A DNA stretch of 64,000 nt from positions 62,001-126,000 of the forward strand of contig JBAZPO010000001.1 in assembly GCA_041648175.1 (NCBI GenBank). Direction: 5' to 3'. Shown piece after piece: positions 50,053 through 58,926 of the stretch. How positions within the stretch are numbered: position 1 is the first letter of the stretch; the number at the start of each line of letters is the position of its first letter. Origin of the DNA: Desulfobaccales bacterium (GTDB lineage Bacteria; Desulfobacterota; Desulfobaccia; Desulfobaccales; 0-14-0-80-60-11). The position numbers were made by a program, and so were the translations under genes. The notes below the pieces were generated by a model, which worked only from the letters and a program-made list of their open reading frames with translations, searched no databases and was not told the DNA's origin.

Positions 50053-51090
50053 ATGTTTCTTGATCCCATATTAGGATGGTTCTCCAATGATCTGGCCATC
50101 GACCTAGGGACCGCCAACACCCTGGTCTATGTCAAAGGCAAGGGCATCGTCTTGAGCGAGCCTTCCGTGGTGGCGGTGCGTAAGAACGACCGGGACCACC
50201 GCAACCGGGTGCTGGCCGTGGGTCGCGACGCCAAGATGATGCTGGGCCGCACGCCAGGGAATATCGTGGCTATCCGCCCCATGAAAGACGGGGTCATCGC
50301 CGACTTTGAAATCACCGAGGCCATGCTGCGCCACTTCATCCGCAAGGTCCACAACCGCGGCTCCTTGATCCGGCCGCGTATCATCATCTGCGTGCCGTCG
50401 GGCATTACCCCGGTGGAAAAACGGGCGGTGCGGGAATCGGCTGAATCCGCGGGAGCCCGGGAAGTCTATCTCATTGAAGAACCCATGGCCGCGGCCATCG
50501 GCGCCGGCCTGCCTATCACCGAGCCCATCTGTAATATGGTGGTGGATATCGGCGGCGGGACCTCGGAAGTGGCGGTCATTTCCCTGGCGGGCATCGTCTA
50601 TGCCAAGTCCGTCCGGGTGGGCGGCGACAAGATGGACGAGGCCATTTTGCAGTATGTCAAGCGGACCTATAACCTCCTCATCGGGGAGCGCACCTCCGAA
50701 ATTATCAAAACCACCATTGGCAACGCCTATCCCGGCACCGAGGTGGAAACCATGGACGTCAAAGGCCGGGACCTGGTCACTGGCATCCCTAAAATCATCA
50801 ACGTCAACTCCGATGAGGTGCGCCAGGCCATCCAGGAACAGATCGACACCATCGTGGCCGCGGTCAAAACCGCGCTGGAGCAGACGCCGCCAGAGTTGGC
50901 CGCGGACATCGTCGACCGGGGCATCTATCTCACCGGCGGCGGCGCTTTGCTGAAGAACCTGGACATCTTGCTCCATCAGGAAACCGGGCTGCCTATCAAG
51001 ATCGCCGACGATCCCCTGTCCACGGTGGTCATGGGGTCGGGCCGGGCCCTGGATAATCTCAACATCCTCAAGGAAGTAATGGTGGATTGA
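50053..51090 (+). CDS. mreB: Rod shape-determining protein MreB
   Basis: 345 aa, full length actin homologue. Phosphate 1 motif DLAIDLGTANTLVYVKG, connecting motif, phosphate 2 NMVVDIGGGTSEVAVISL and the adenosine motif IYLTGGGALLKNLD are all present. It forms membrane-bound filaments that guide lateral wall synthesis. Preceded by AAGGAG. First gene of mreBCD-mrdA, indicating a rod-shaped cell. Confidence 0.97.
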   Translation: MFLDPILGWFSNDLAIDLGTANTLVYVKGKGIVLSEPSVVAVRKNDRDHRNRVLAVGRDAKMMLGRTPGNIVAIRPMKDGVIADFEITEAMLRHFIRKVHNRGSLIRPRIIICVPSGITPVEKRAVRESAESAGAREVYLIEEPMAAAIGAGLPITEPICNMVVDIGGGTSEVAVISLAGIVYAKSVRVGGDKMDEAILQYVKRTYNLLIGERTSEIIKTTIGNAYPGTEVETMDVKGRDLVTGIPKIINVNSDEVRQAIQEQIDTIVAAVKTALEQTPPELAADIVDRGIYLTGGGALLKNLDILLHQETGLPIKIADDPLSTVVMGSGRALDNLNILKEVMVD

Positions 51091-51101
51091 GGCGGTTAGA
51101 T

Positions 51102-51935
51102 GTGCACCCCCAAGGTCGCTACCGAACTCCGCTTCTCATAGCCCTGGTCCTGCTGCTGGTCTTTGCCGTACTCTCCCTGAGCCTCAAACGCTCGCCGGTT
51201 ATACAAAAGGTGCAAGGGGTCATCGTCTCCGTAACCGCCCCCCCTTTGGCGGGGATGGAGTATGTCGTCCGCCCGGTCAAACAACTCTGGCTGGGCTATT
51301 TCTATCTGGTGGGCGTTGAACGGCAAAACACCGAACTGAAGCGGCAATTGGAGGAGTATAAGCAGCGCCAGGTCCGCTTCCAGGAGGCCCAGGAGGGCTT
51401 GACCCGCCTCGAGGGCTTACTGGATCTGAAACGGCAAGTGGCCCTCCCCGTCATTGGGGCCCGGGTCATTGCTTATGACCCCTCCTTGTGGTCCCGGTCC
51501 GCCATCATTGATCAGGGCAAGGCCCAGGGGGTCAAGGAGGGCCTGCCGGTCCTGGCCCCCCAGGGTATCGCCGGCCGTATTGTAGAGGTTTATCCCCAAT
51601 ACTCCAAAGTCATGCTGATCGTGGACCGCAAAAGCGGCGCCGACGCCATGGTGCAGCGCACCCGGGCCCGGGGCGTGCTCAAAGGTAAGGGCGGCAACCG
51701 CTGCTCTCTTGAGTATGTTCCCAAAAACGCCGACGTGCAGGTGGGTGACCTGGTGCTGGCCTCGGGATTGGTGGGACTGTATCCCAAAGGTCTGGTCTTT
51801 GGAAAAGTCACTGCGGCCAACAAGAAAAATCCCGGGGTCTTCCAGGAGATCGAGGTGACCCCCAACGTCGATCTCTCCACCCTGGAAGAGGTCCTGGTTG
51901 TCAAGGTGGCCAATCTGGCCTTGTCCGAACCATGA
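51102..51935 (+). CDS. mreC: Rod shape-determining protein MreC
   Basis: About 277 aa from a GTG at 51102 (GGCGG six bases upstream); a TTG at 51087 overlapping the mreB stop is the alternative. One N-terminal membrane helix (LLIALVLLLVFAVLSLSL), a coiled coil near 75-110 (RQNTELKRQLEEYKQRQVRFQEA), then the beta-barrel MreC domain with VIAYDPSLWSRSAIIDQGKAQGVKEGLPVL. It links MreB to periplasmic wall synthases. Confidence 0.94.
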   Translation: MHPQGRYRTPLLIALVLLLVFAVLSLSLKRSPVIQKVQGVIVSVTAPPLAGMEYVVRPVKQLWLGYFYLVGVERQNTELKRQLEEYKQRQVRFQEAQEGLTRLEGLLDLKRQVALPVIGARVIAYDPSLWSRSAIIDQGKAQGVKEGLPVLAPQGIAGRIVEVYPQYSKVMLIVDRKSGADAMVQRTRARGVLKGKGGNRCSLEYVPKNADVQVGDLVLASGLVGLYPKGLVFGKVTAANKKNPGVFQEIEVTPNVDLSTLEEVLVVKVANLALSEP

Positions 51936-52462
51936 TGGCGCCTCTCATAGCTTTCAGCCTGGTGGGCCTGGTTATTTTTTATATCCAGAATCTGGTGTTC
52001 TTTCCCTATGTGCACCTGCGCCTGCTGGCCCTGCTGCTCTTTTACGTGAGCCTGCGGCCGTCTTTGCCCCTCGCCCTGGGTCTGAGTCTGGTGCTTGGCC
52101 TTCTCCAGGATAGTTATACCACTACTCCGCTGGGGCTCCATTTGGGGGCCTCCCTGATGCTGGTGGCCGTGGCCCGGTTGTCCAGGCGCGGCCTGCTCCT
52201 GCGCCAACTGGGGTTTCAAGTGCTGGTCAGTCTGGCGGCGCTGTTGCTCCAGGAGGTTTGCCTGCAAGCCGGCGCCTTCATATTGGGGTATCAGCCCTTT
52301 TTTTCCCATGATTTGATCAACGTGCACCTGATGGAAATCCTGGGCACTGCGGCCCTGGGACCCTTGATGTATCTGTTGGTGCAGGGGATAGAAAACTTCC
52401 TGCGCCGCCTGGGCTGGCGCCCCCACAGTGAACCCATGCCTTATCAGCCCTTTGGGGACTGA
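51932..52462 (+). CDS. mreD: Rod shape-determining protein MreD
   Basis: 176 aa, hydrophobic, with about five predicted membrane spans. It overlaps mreC by 4 bp (ATGA). The stretch RPSLPLALGLSLVLGLLQDSYTTTPLGLH is the family landmark (G-L-x-D ... PLG). Part of the elongasome. Confidence 0.93.
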   Translation: MMAPLIAFSLVGLVIFYIQNLVFFPYVHLRLLALLLFYVSLRPSLPLALGLSLVLGLLQDSYTTTPLGLHLGASLMLVAVARLSRRGLLLRQLGFQVLVSLAALLLQEVCLQAGAFILGYQPFFSHDLINVHLMEILGTAALGPLMYLLVQGIENFLRRLGWRPHSEPMPYQPFGD

Positions 52463-52598
52463 GGTATCAACAATTTCGCGGGATTATCCGACCCTGGTTC
52501 CCCTATGGATGATCGACTGAGCACAACAAGCCATGCCGCTCCTGGATAAAGACAGGCTTTCAGGCTTTAAGCTCCGGGAAAACACCTCCGGCGGCATA

Positions 52599-54416
52599 AT
52601 GGACCCGGAAGAACAGGACCGCGTCCGCCGAACCTTCTCCCGGACCGCCCTCATCGTCCTGTGCCTCTTCGGCGTCCTGTTCTTGCGTCTCTGGTTCCTG
52701 CAACTGGTTCAGGGCGAAGAGATGCAGCAGCGTTCGGAGCATAACCGCATCCGCCTTCAGGATCTGCCCCCCTGGCGGGGTATGATTTTGGACCACAACG
52801 GCCAGGTGCTGGTGGCCAACCGGCCCAGCTACGAGCTGGTGGTGGTTCTGGAGGATGTGGGAGATATTCCCCTGTTGTCGAGCCGCCTGGGTCAACTGCT
52901 GCGCCTGGACCCTCAGCAACTGACGACCCAACTGCAAAACGCCAAAAAGGCGGGCCTCCATCAGGCGCGCATCCGTGCCGATCTCTCCTTTGATGAGATG
53001 GCCAAGGTGGAGACCTTTCAACCGGAACTCCCCGGAGTGATGATCCAGATCCAGCCGAAGCGGGAGTACCGTAATCAAGGCATGGCCAGCCACTCCTTGG
53101 GCTACCTGGGAGAAATCAACGACGCTCAGATCAAGAGCGGCAAGTATCCCTCTTATAAGATGGGGGATTACTTGGGCAAATGCGGGGTGGAACTGGCCTG
53201 GGAAAAGTTCCTCCGAGGCAAGCGGGGTTCTCGCCGCATCGAAGTGGACGCCTATGGCCGGGAATTAGGCCAGTTGGATAGCGTCTTCCCTACTCCCGGG
53301 GCCAACATCCATCTTACCCTGGACAATCGGATGCAACGTGAGGCCGAAGCCTGCCTGGACGGTAAGGTGGGAGCCATCGTGGCCCTGGACCCCAGGACCG
53401 GCAACGTCCTGGCCCTGGCCTCTTCTCCCACCTATTCCCAGGAAGCCTTCGAGCGGGGCCTTTCCGTCTCCGAATGGGACAGGATCAACCACGATAAGAC
53501 CCATCCCCTGGAAAACCGTACCATCAAAGGGCAGTATCCCCCGGGTTCCACCTTTAAGATCGTCATGGCCGTGGCGGGCCTGGAAGAAAACGTCATTAGC
53601 CCCGGCACCATCATTTACTGCAACGGCAAACTTCCCTTGGGCAATCATGTGTTTCATTGCTGGCTCAAGGGCGGCCACGGCGGCGTCAATCTCCACAAGG
53701 CCCTGGTCGAGTCCTGCGACGTCTATTTCTATGAGGTGGGCCTGCGCTTAGGCGTCGACCGCATCGCCAAATGGAGCCGGCGTTTCGGCCTGGGCGAGCC
53801 CACCGGTCTCAATCTGGACAAAGAATCACCGGGGCTGGTGGCCTCCCAGACCTGGAAAAAAGCCCGGTTCAAACAGGGTTGGCGCGACGGCGACACCATC
53901 TCGGTGGCCATCGGCCAGGGCTACAATCTTGCCACCCCCATCCAGATGGCCCGGGTGACCGCGGCCATCGCCAATGGCGGCATCATTTATAAGACCCATT
54001 TGGTAGAGAAAGTGGAAAGTCCGGCCGGGGAGATTCTCTACCAGGCCAGGCCCGAGGTCCAATCCCGCCTGGAGGCGAGCCCCGCCACCCTGGAGGCGGT
54101 GCGCCGGGGTCTGGACGGAGTCGTGAGCGAATCCAGAGGCACGGGCAGATCCGCCCGCCTCGCCAGTATCCAGGTGGCCGGCAAGACCGGCACCGCCCAG
54201 GTGGTGGCTATCGACCGGGATGATCCCAAGCGCGAGCGAGGCCAGGGCATGCAAGATCACGCCTGGTTCGTGGCCTATGCCCCGGCTGACGACCCCAAGG
54301 TGGCCGTGGCAGTTTTAATAGAGCACGGCGGCCACGGCGGCTCTGCGGCCGGCCCCCTGGCCAGCCGGGTCATCAAGGCGGGCCTGTCCGAACCCCAGGT
54401 AGCCCAGACGAAATAG
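52599..54416 (+). CDS. mrdA: Penicillin-binding protein 2
   Basis: 605 aa from ATG 52599; an in-frame ATG at 52533 would add 22 residues before the membrane helix (RTALIVLCLFGVLFLRLWFLQL). The dimerisation domain spans about 60-230. Transpeptidase motifs are PPGSTFKIV (S-x-x-K), VESCDVYFYEVG (SxN box, as SCD) and VAGKTGTAQV (KTG). It cross-links peptidoglycan in lateral wall growth. A rodA gene normally follows; here a palindromic repeat and an opposite-strand gene occupy that position. Confidence 0.95.
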   Translation: MDPEEQDRVRRTFSRTALIVLCLFGVLFLRLWFLQLVQGEEMQQRSEHNRIRLQDLPPWRGMILDHNGQVLVANRPSYELVVVLEDVGDIPLLSSRLGQLLRLDPQQLTTQLQNAKKAGLHQARIRADLSFDEMAKVETFQPELPGVMIQIQPKREYRNQGMASHSLGYLGEINDAQIKSGKYPSYKMGDYLGKCGVELAWEKFLRGKRGSRRIEVDAYGRELGQLDSVFPTPGANIHLTLDNRMQREAEACLDGKVGAIVALDPRTGNVLALASSPTYSQEAFERGLSVSEWDRINHDKTHPLENRTIKGQYPPGSTFKIVMAVAGLEENVISPGTIIYCNGKLPLGNHVFHCWLKGGHGGVNLHKALVESCDVYFYEVGLRLGVDRIAKWSRRFGLGEPTGLNLDKESPGLVASQTWKKARFKQGWRDGDTISVAIGQGYNLATPIQMARVTAAIANGGIIYKTHLVEKVESPAGEILYQARPEVQSRLEASPATLEAVRRGLDGVVSESRGTGRSARLASIQVAGKTGTAQVVAIDRDDPKRERGQGMQDHAWFVAYAPADDPKVAVAVLIEHGGHGGSAAGPLASRVIKAGLSEPQVAQTK

Positions 54417-54432
54417 AAACAGCTATCAGCTT

Positions 54433-54614
54433 TTAGCGTTTGCCATAAATTTATGCCGCTGGCTGACTTTTAAATCCCCCTAAATCCCCCTTTTTCAAAG
54501 GGGGACTTTATAAGTAATTCCTTATAGTTCCCCCCTTTACTAAAGGGGGGGTAGGGGGATTTTGGGTGTTAAATTATCTCCTATTACGGAAAGAACTTTT
54601 GGCAAGCGCCATAA
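54433..54614. repeat. Palindromic repeat, arm type 1 with core beta (copy E)
   Basis: Left arm ttagcgtttgccataaattt, right arm aacttttggcaagcgccataa. Core beta plus its inverted counterpart (ccccctttactaaaggggg, gggggattt). It directly follows mrdA, between convergent genes. Confidence 0.8.
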
Positions 54615-54631
54615 ATCGGAGTTCGTAAAGC

Positions 54632-56491
54632 TTAATGCTTCCCAGCCAGACAGACCCGGTCTCTCCCGGACTGCTTGGCCTGGTACAAAGCCACATCTGC
54701 GGCCTGCAGAAGGGCTCTATTTGTATTGCCATGCTCCGGGAAGATTGCCACTCCCAAGGACAGGGTAACGGAATCCAGGACGCGGTCCCCGTAATATATT
54801 TTCAGATTTCGGACTGCTTCCCGCAATTGTTCAGCGCGTTGCTGCGTTATGGCTGGGGAGACATCCGTCATGATAATGGTAAACTCTTCACCCCCGTAGC
54901 GGCAGGCGATATCACTACCCCTCACCTGCTGGTCCATGACTTTGGCAACCTCCTTTAATAAGGCGTCTCCCGCGTCATGGCCAAAGGTGTCGTTAAAATG
55001 TTTGAAATGGTCAATATCGGCCATGAGGACCCCAACTTGCTTCCCCTGGCGTTCAGCCCGGCGCAGTTCCCGTTCCGTGGATTCCTCCATATAGCGACGA
55101 TTGTACAAGCCGGTGAGGGGGTCACGGACCGAGAGATTTTGCAGAGTTTCCTGCAATTTCAGCTTGGCCAGGGCCAAGCCCAAGTGGTCGGAGACCCTCA
55201 GGGCTAAGTTTAGTTTGGCTTCTGCCTGTTTTGGATCAGAAGACCCGAGAAGGACATGGAATACGCCGATGGCTTCTCCCTGGGCCACCAAGGGCACACA
55301 GAGGTAGGCCGTCTTCTGCGCTTCCACATGCCGGCACTTAAACCCAGACTGCATTTCGGCCAATCCATGAGCCCGGCCGCGGCGCAGCGCCCAGCACTCG
55401 TTGGGGGCGAACACCGTCTCCGCTGGGGGAAGTTCTCCCCAAAGGGTGGCGGCCTCCACCAAAGTGCGTGAGGCATTGAACAGAAACACACCCCCGGAGT
55501 CAGCTGGGAACAACTTCTGGACTGACTGCCGGATGACGAGATAGGCTTCCTCGGTGGTATTACAGCTTTGCAACAGTTCACCCATCTGGCCGAGAAGGCT
55601 GATTTCAGCATTGCGTTGTTCCAGTTCCTGGGCCCAGCCCTGCAACCGCGCATTGGCCTCCCGCAATTGAGTATTTCGTTCTGCCACTGCGGCCTCCAGT
55701 TCCTTGCGCTCGGTAATGTCAAAGAAAAGCCCGCTGACGTAATCCACTTTGCCATCCGCGGTGCAGATAATGTGGCTGCGCTCGTGGACCCAGATTACGT
55801 TCCCTTTTTGGGATCTGATCCGATATTCCCTGACATATGACTTATTAGTCTTCAAAGCATGAATAAATTCTTCTATGGTGTGGTTAAGATCTTCCTCAAG
55901 AATCAGGTCAGTCCATTTAAGCCGCCGAGTGTCAAACTCTTCCTTGGGGTAGCCGGTCATGGCTTCGAGTTTGCCATCCAAAGTTTCCAGAGCGCCGTCC
56001 ACATATCCTTTAAATAAGACCGCGGGAATGTTGTCGATGACGATACTGAAATCCCGTTCAGTCTGTCGCAGTTTTTCTTCGAGTTGCTTGGTCTCGGTGA
56101 TGTCGAAGAACAGGCCGCTGACATATTCCACTTTCCCGTGCGAATCGCAAACAATATGGCTGCGCTCATGGACCCAGGTGACGTTGCCTGCTTTCCCCCT
56201 GATCCTGTACTCCCGGACGTAAGCCTTGTTGGTCTTCAGGGCTTGAATAAAGACCGCTTTGGTGGGGTCTCGATCTTCTTCAAGCATCAGGTCGGTCCAT
56301 TTCAACCGGTGGGACAGGAAATCTTCCTGGGAGAACCCCGTCATGGCCTCAACTTTTTGATCATAGAGATCAATCGAGCCGTCCAGATATCCCTTAAAAA
56401 GCACAGCCGGAACATTATTCATCAAGATGCTGAATTGCTGCTCCATTTTCTGCAAAGCCTCCCGGGTTTGGTCGATATCGGAAGATTCCAT
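54632..56491 (-). CDS. PAS-PAS-GAF-GGDEF diguanylate cyclase
   Basis: 619 aa, no transmembrane segment. Two nearly identical PAS-PAC units cover about 15-130 and 143-262 (both with KTNK.YVREYRIR and VTWVHERSHIV-type ends), indicating internal duplication. A helical linker (EAAVAERNTQLREANARLQ) leads to a GAF domain at about 300-440, then the GGDEF domain with RDPLTGLYNRRYMEE and the active site GGEEF. An RGSD five residues upstream of GGEEF is a complete inhibitory I-site. It makes c-di-GMP. It is transcribed away from the riboswitch-controlled PEP-CTERM gene 300 bp away. Confidence 0.93.
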   Translation of the reverse strand: MESSDIDQTREALQKMEQQFSILMNNVPAVLFKGYLDGSIDLYDQKVEAMTGFSQEDFLSHRLKWTDLMLEEDRDPTKAVFIQALKTNKAYVREYRIRGKAGNVTWVHERSHIVCDSHGKVEYVSGLFFDITETKQLEEKLRQTERDFSIVIDNIPAVLFKGYVDGALETLDGKLEAMTGYPKEEFDTRRLKWTDLILEEDLNHTIEEFIHALKTNKSYVREYRIRSQKGNVIWVHERSHIICTADGKVDYVSGLFFDITERKELEAAVAERNTQLREANARLQGWAQELEQRNAEISLLGQMGELLQSCNTTEEAYLVIRQSVQKLFPADSGGVFLFNASRTLVEAATLWGELPPAETVFAPNECWALRRGRAHGLAEMQSGFKCRHVEAQKTAYLCVPLVAQGEAIGVFHVLLGSSDPKQAEAKLNLALRVSDHLGLALAKLKLQETLQNLSVRDPLTGLYNRRYMEESTERELRRAERQGKQVGVLMADIDHFKHFNDTFGHDAGDALLKEVAKVMDQQVRGSDIACRYGGEEFTIIMTDVSPAITQQRAEQLREAVRNLKIYYGDRVLDSVTLSLGVAIFPEHGNTNRALLQAADVALYQAKQSGRDRVCLAGKH

Positions 56492-56780
56492 CAGTCCTAT
56501 TGCCTCGCTTTAGCCGTCTTATTTGAAAGCCTGTTTCCCGTGGTTGACATCGAGATGATAGTGTTTCAAGGCCGTCCTTTCCTTGATGGAAGGCAGGGTA
56601 GCATAAATTTCACGCTGGAAGAAATTAAATTGCCCCTGATTTTAGACTATGAAGCCTTCGATAAACCGATAACGCGAGGCTCGGCAGATTATAAGCTCCG
56701 GGTAAGGCAGGAAGAGAAAACGGAGTCGACCCTTATAAACCGCCTCTCATAATTATTTTATTAAATAGTTTAAAAAATAC

Positions 56781-56809
56781 TTGACAAAATTTAAAATTAT
56801 CCTTAATAT
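56781..56809 (+). promoter_or_regulatory. Sigma-70 promoter of the riboswitch/PEP-CTERM unit
   Basis: TTGACA at 56781-56786, a 17-bp spacer and TAATAT at 56804-56809. The predicted start site coincides with the 5' end of the riboswitch. Confidence 0.85.
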
Positions 56810-56810
56810 G

Positions 56811-56907
56811 AAACGCAAATCCGCCATGAGGGCGGGGACGATAAGCCACGGGTTTCATCAAGGATGAGAAGAGAGCCGGGTTGCCTTAAAAAGGGTAACC
56901 CTTTTTT
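56811..56907 (+). ncRNA. GEMM-like (cyclic dinucleotide) riboswitch
   Basis: From 56811 the RNA matches the GEMM-I layout. GCAAAtCC leads into a CCGCC/GGCGG hairpin (P2), then ggggacgataagccacggg, a second hairpin ttcatc/gatgag (P3) and the closing agccgggttgcc. The blocks GGGACG, AAGCCACGGG and AGCCGGGTTGCC are strongly diagnostic. Differences from the consensus are ATA for the CAA after GGGACG and a non-GNRA P2 loop. GEMM-I binds c-di-GMP or, in a variant, 3',3'-cGAMP; which ligand is used here cannot be decided. The 3' side merges with a terminator hairpin, so ligand binding probably controls premature termination. Confidence 0.78.
56878..56907 (+). terminator. Expression-platform terminator of the riboswitch
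   Basis: gggttgcc and gggtaaccc pair around an A-rich loop, followed by six T. The left arm is shared with the 3' strand of the riboswitch aptamer, so aptamer folding and terminator formation compete. Confidence 0.8.
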
Positions 56908-56961
56908 ATTTAGTGATTTTTATCTTTTGGAAGGTATAAAAATTTGTTGGAGGGTGAGAAA

Positions 56962-57693
56962 ATGAGACAAAAAAAAATGAAATATTCATCAAAGCTGAGA
57001 TATTTATTGGCAATGTTAGCAGTTGTGGGATTGGTGCAGGTGGTTGACATTAATCCAGCCTGCGCTAGCATTACATCATTTTTTAATAATTTAGCGGGCT
57101 TCAATGCTGCTGCCGGAAATCCGCCCATCGCCATTAATTTCGACACCATAGCCAAAAACGCTGATATTACCGGGGCAACAATCCAAGGCGTCACCTTTCA
57201 AGGTCCCAGCGTGCCGCTGATCGTTGTTGATCAGGCTGATATGGGGGGGCAGCTTTTCGCCACAACCCCTCTGCAGCTATTATCACCAGGCGGCACAGAC
57301 CTGTCGCAGGAGAACGACGATCTGACCTTGATTTTCAACACCCCGGTTAATGCTTTTGGATTTGATCTGATTTATCGGGTGGCTGATGGCGCCTCGTTCG
57401 TCTCCATCGATATACGTGATCCTTCTGATAACGTACTTTTTTCTGATGCTTTTATCCCATCATCAGCTTCAGGAGTTGGCCAAGCAGATTTTTGGGGGTT
57501 TGTTTCTACGAGCAACGACATAGCCAAAATTATCATTGATGAATTTGATCCAAGTCCCCTTGACGACAATATCGGTTTTGACACCTTCCGGTTCCAACCT
57601 GCGGCCGCGCCTATCCCCATCCCCGGTTCGGTGCTCCTCCTGGGTTCCGGACTACTGGGTCTGACGGGGTTAAGGAGATTCAGGAAGGGTTAG
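56962..57693 (+). CDS. PEP-CTERM sorting-signal protein
   Basis: 243 aa from ATG 56962 (GGAGG upstream). N-terminal signal peptide MRQKKMKYSSKLRYLLAMLA then VVGLVQVV..ACA. The mature domain (about 35-210) is beta-rich with INFDTIAKN, LTLIFNTPVNAFGFDLI and IIIDEFDPSPLDDNIGFDTFRF, similar to other exported PEP-CTERM proteins. The C-terminus is the sorting signal: PIPGSVLLLGSGLLGLTGLRR followed by a basic tail. An exosortase, not in the window, would process it. Expression is under the riboswitch, linking it to biofilm or surface signalling. GC content is lower than in its neighbours. Confidence 0.9.
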   Translation: MRQKKMKYSSKLRYLLAMLAVVGLVQVVDINPACASITSFFNNLAGFNAAAGNPPIAINFDTIAKNADITGATIQGVTFQGPSVPLIVVDQADMGGQLFATTPLQLLSPGGTDLSQENDDLTLIFNTPVNAFGFDLIYRVADGASFVSIDIRDPSDNVLFSDAFIPSSASGVGQADFWGFVSTSNDIAKIIIDEFDPSPLDDNIGFDTFRFQPAAAPIPIPGSVLLLGSGLLGLTGLRRFRKG

Positions 57694-57720
57694 CCAGCCA
57701 TTCCTTTCAGCGACAAACCC

Positions 57721-57752
57721 AGGCAGGGTCTGTTATGGCCCTGCCTTTTTTT
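57721..57752 (+). terminator. Rho-independent terminator after PEP-CTERM gene
   Basis: Stem aggcaggg / ccctgcct with a ten-base loop, followed by seven T. It lies 28 bp after the stop codon. Confidence 0.9.
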
Positions 57753-57935
57753 GTTTTCAAATTGTAGCTGTTAGCTTGCCCAGTTCGATAATTATCGCTA
57801 AAGGGGCAATAGATATAGATATGATCTGGATAGCAGGTCTGATGAAGAAGTCAAGTTTTAAAGGGGAGGCCGGCGCCCCCAAACCCATCACTCCGGCTTG
57901 CGAGACTCCCGCCGGTGGCGCCAGGCCTGCTTCAG

Positions 57936-58598
57936 TCAGGTCCAGGTGCCCTCTTCCCAGCCGTACTTGCCGATGAGCTTCACGAAGCGGCAGCCGCCGT
58001 GGTATTCAAATTTCAGTCCTTCTGTGGTTTTGCGGACGACGGTCAGCGTCTGGGACCAGGTGTCCCCCACGGGAATCACCAGCCGCCCCCCCAGAGCAAG
58101 TTGCTCGGTCAGGGGCCGGGGCACCTGGGGGGCGCCCGCGGTGACGATGACGGCGTCAAAGGGCATCTCCTCGGGCCAGCCCAGGGTGCCGTCACCCACC
58201 CGGGTCTTGATATTGGTATATCCCAGCGACGTCAGAATCTGCTCTGCCCTGGCGAGCAGCACGGCCATCCGGTCGATGGTAAAGACCTGAGCCGCCAGCT
58301 CGGCCAGGATAGCCGCCTGGTAGCCCGAGCCGGAGCCGATTTCCAGCACCCGGTCCGTTGCCTTTAACTCCAGCATCTCGGTCATCAGGGCCACAATGTA
58401 GGGCTGGGAGATGGTCTGGTCTTCCCCAATAGGCAGGGGATAATCTTGGTAGGCCTGGTCCCACAGATGCGAAGGGATGAAGCGGTGCCGGGGCACCTTG
58501 CCCATGGCCGCCAGCACCCTGGGGTCGGATACCCCCCGGGCCGCGATCTGCCTCTCCACCATCCGCTGGCGCTCGACGTTAAAGTTATCTTCGGTCAT
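57936..58598 (-). CDS. pcm: Protein-L-isoaspartate O-methyltransferase, cytoplasmic form
   Basis: 220 aa, no signal peptide. The motifs are MVERQIAARGVSDPRVL, TISQPYIVALMTEML, SAM loop VLEIGSGSGYQAAILAEL, TRVGDGTLGWPEE and APQVPRPLTEQLALGGRLVIPVG. It repairs damaged Asp/Asn residues. A second, exported paralogue is at 38082-38873. The gene stands alone. Confidence 0.93.
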   Translation of the reverse strand: MTEDNFNVERQRMVERQIAARGVSDPRVLAAMGKVPRHRFIPSHLWDQAYQDYPLPIGEDQTISQPYIVALMTEMLELKATDRVLEIGSGSGYQAAILAELAAQVFTIDRMAVLLARAEQILTSLGYTNIKTRVGDGTLGWPEEMPFDAVIVTAGAPQVPRPLTEQLALGGRLVIPVGDTWSQTLTVVRKTTEGLKFEYHGGCRFVKLIGKYGWEEGTWT

Positions 58599-58736
58599 GG
58601 GTCATCCTCTTAAGGAAATACCAGGTTCGTGGCCTCAGGATCGATGTTCTTTACAAGATAGGGTCGCTGTCTCCGGTTGTCCATTCTAAATGCCACCCAA
58701 GTTTATCGACGCCATTTTTTAGGAGCCGATAAGGAT

Positions 58737-58895
58737 ATGCGTTCAAACAGGTAATTTGGTAGCCGCAGGCTTTCCCTGAAAATCCCAATCCCCCTAAATC
58801 CAATGCAGTTCACTTATAACGTTTGCCATAAATTTATGCCGCTGGCTGATTTTTAAATCCCCCTAAATCCTCCTTTTTCAAAGGGGGACTTTTTG
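58737..58895. repeat. Truncated repeat, arm type 2 joined to arm type 1/core beta (copy F)
   Basis: 58737-58800 starts like the arm type 2 repeat (atgcgttcaaacaggtaat), has a gcaggct stub, then aatccccctaaatcc, and breaks off. At about 58813 an arm type 1 sequence begins (cgtttgccataaattta) followed by core beta up to 58895. No right arm is seen. Two different repeat units are fused here. Confidence 0.7.
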
Positions 58896-58926
58896 GGACA
58901 CCTGAAAGAAAACGAAACCAGGCAGT

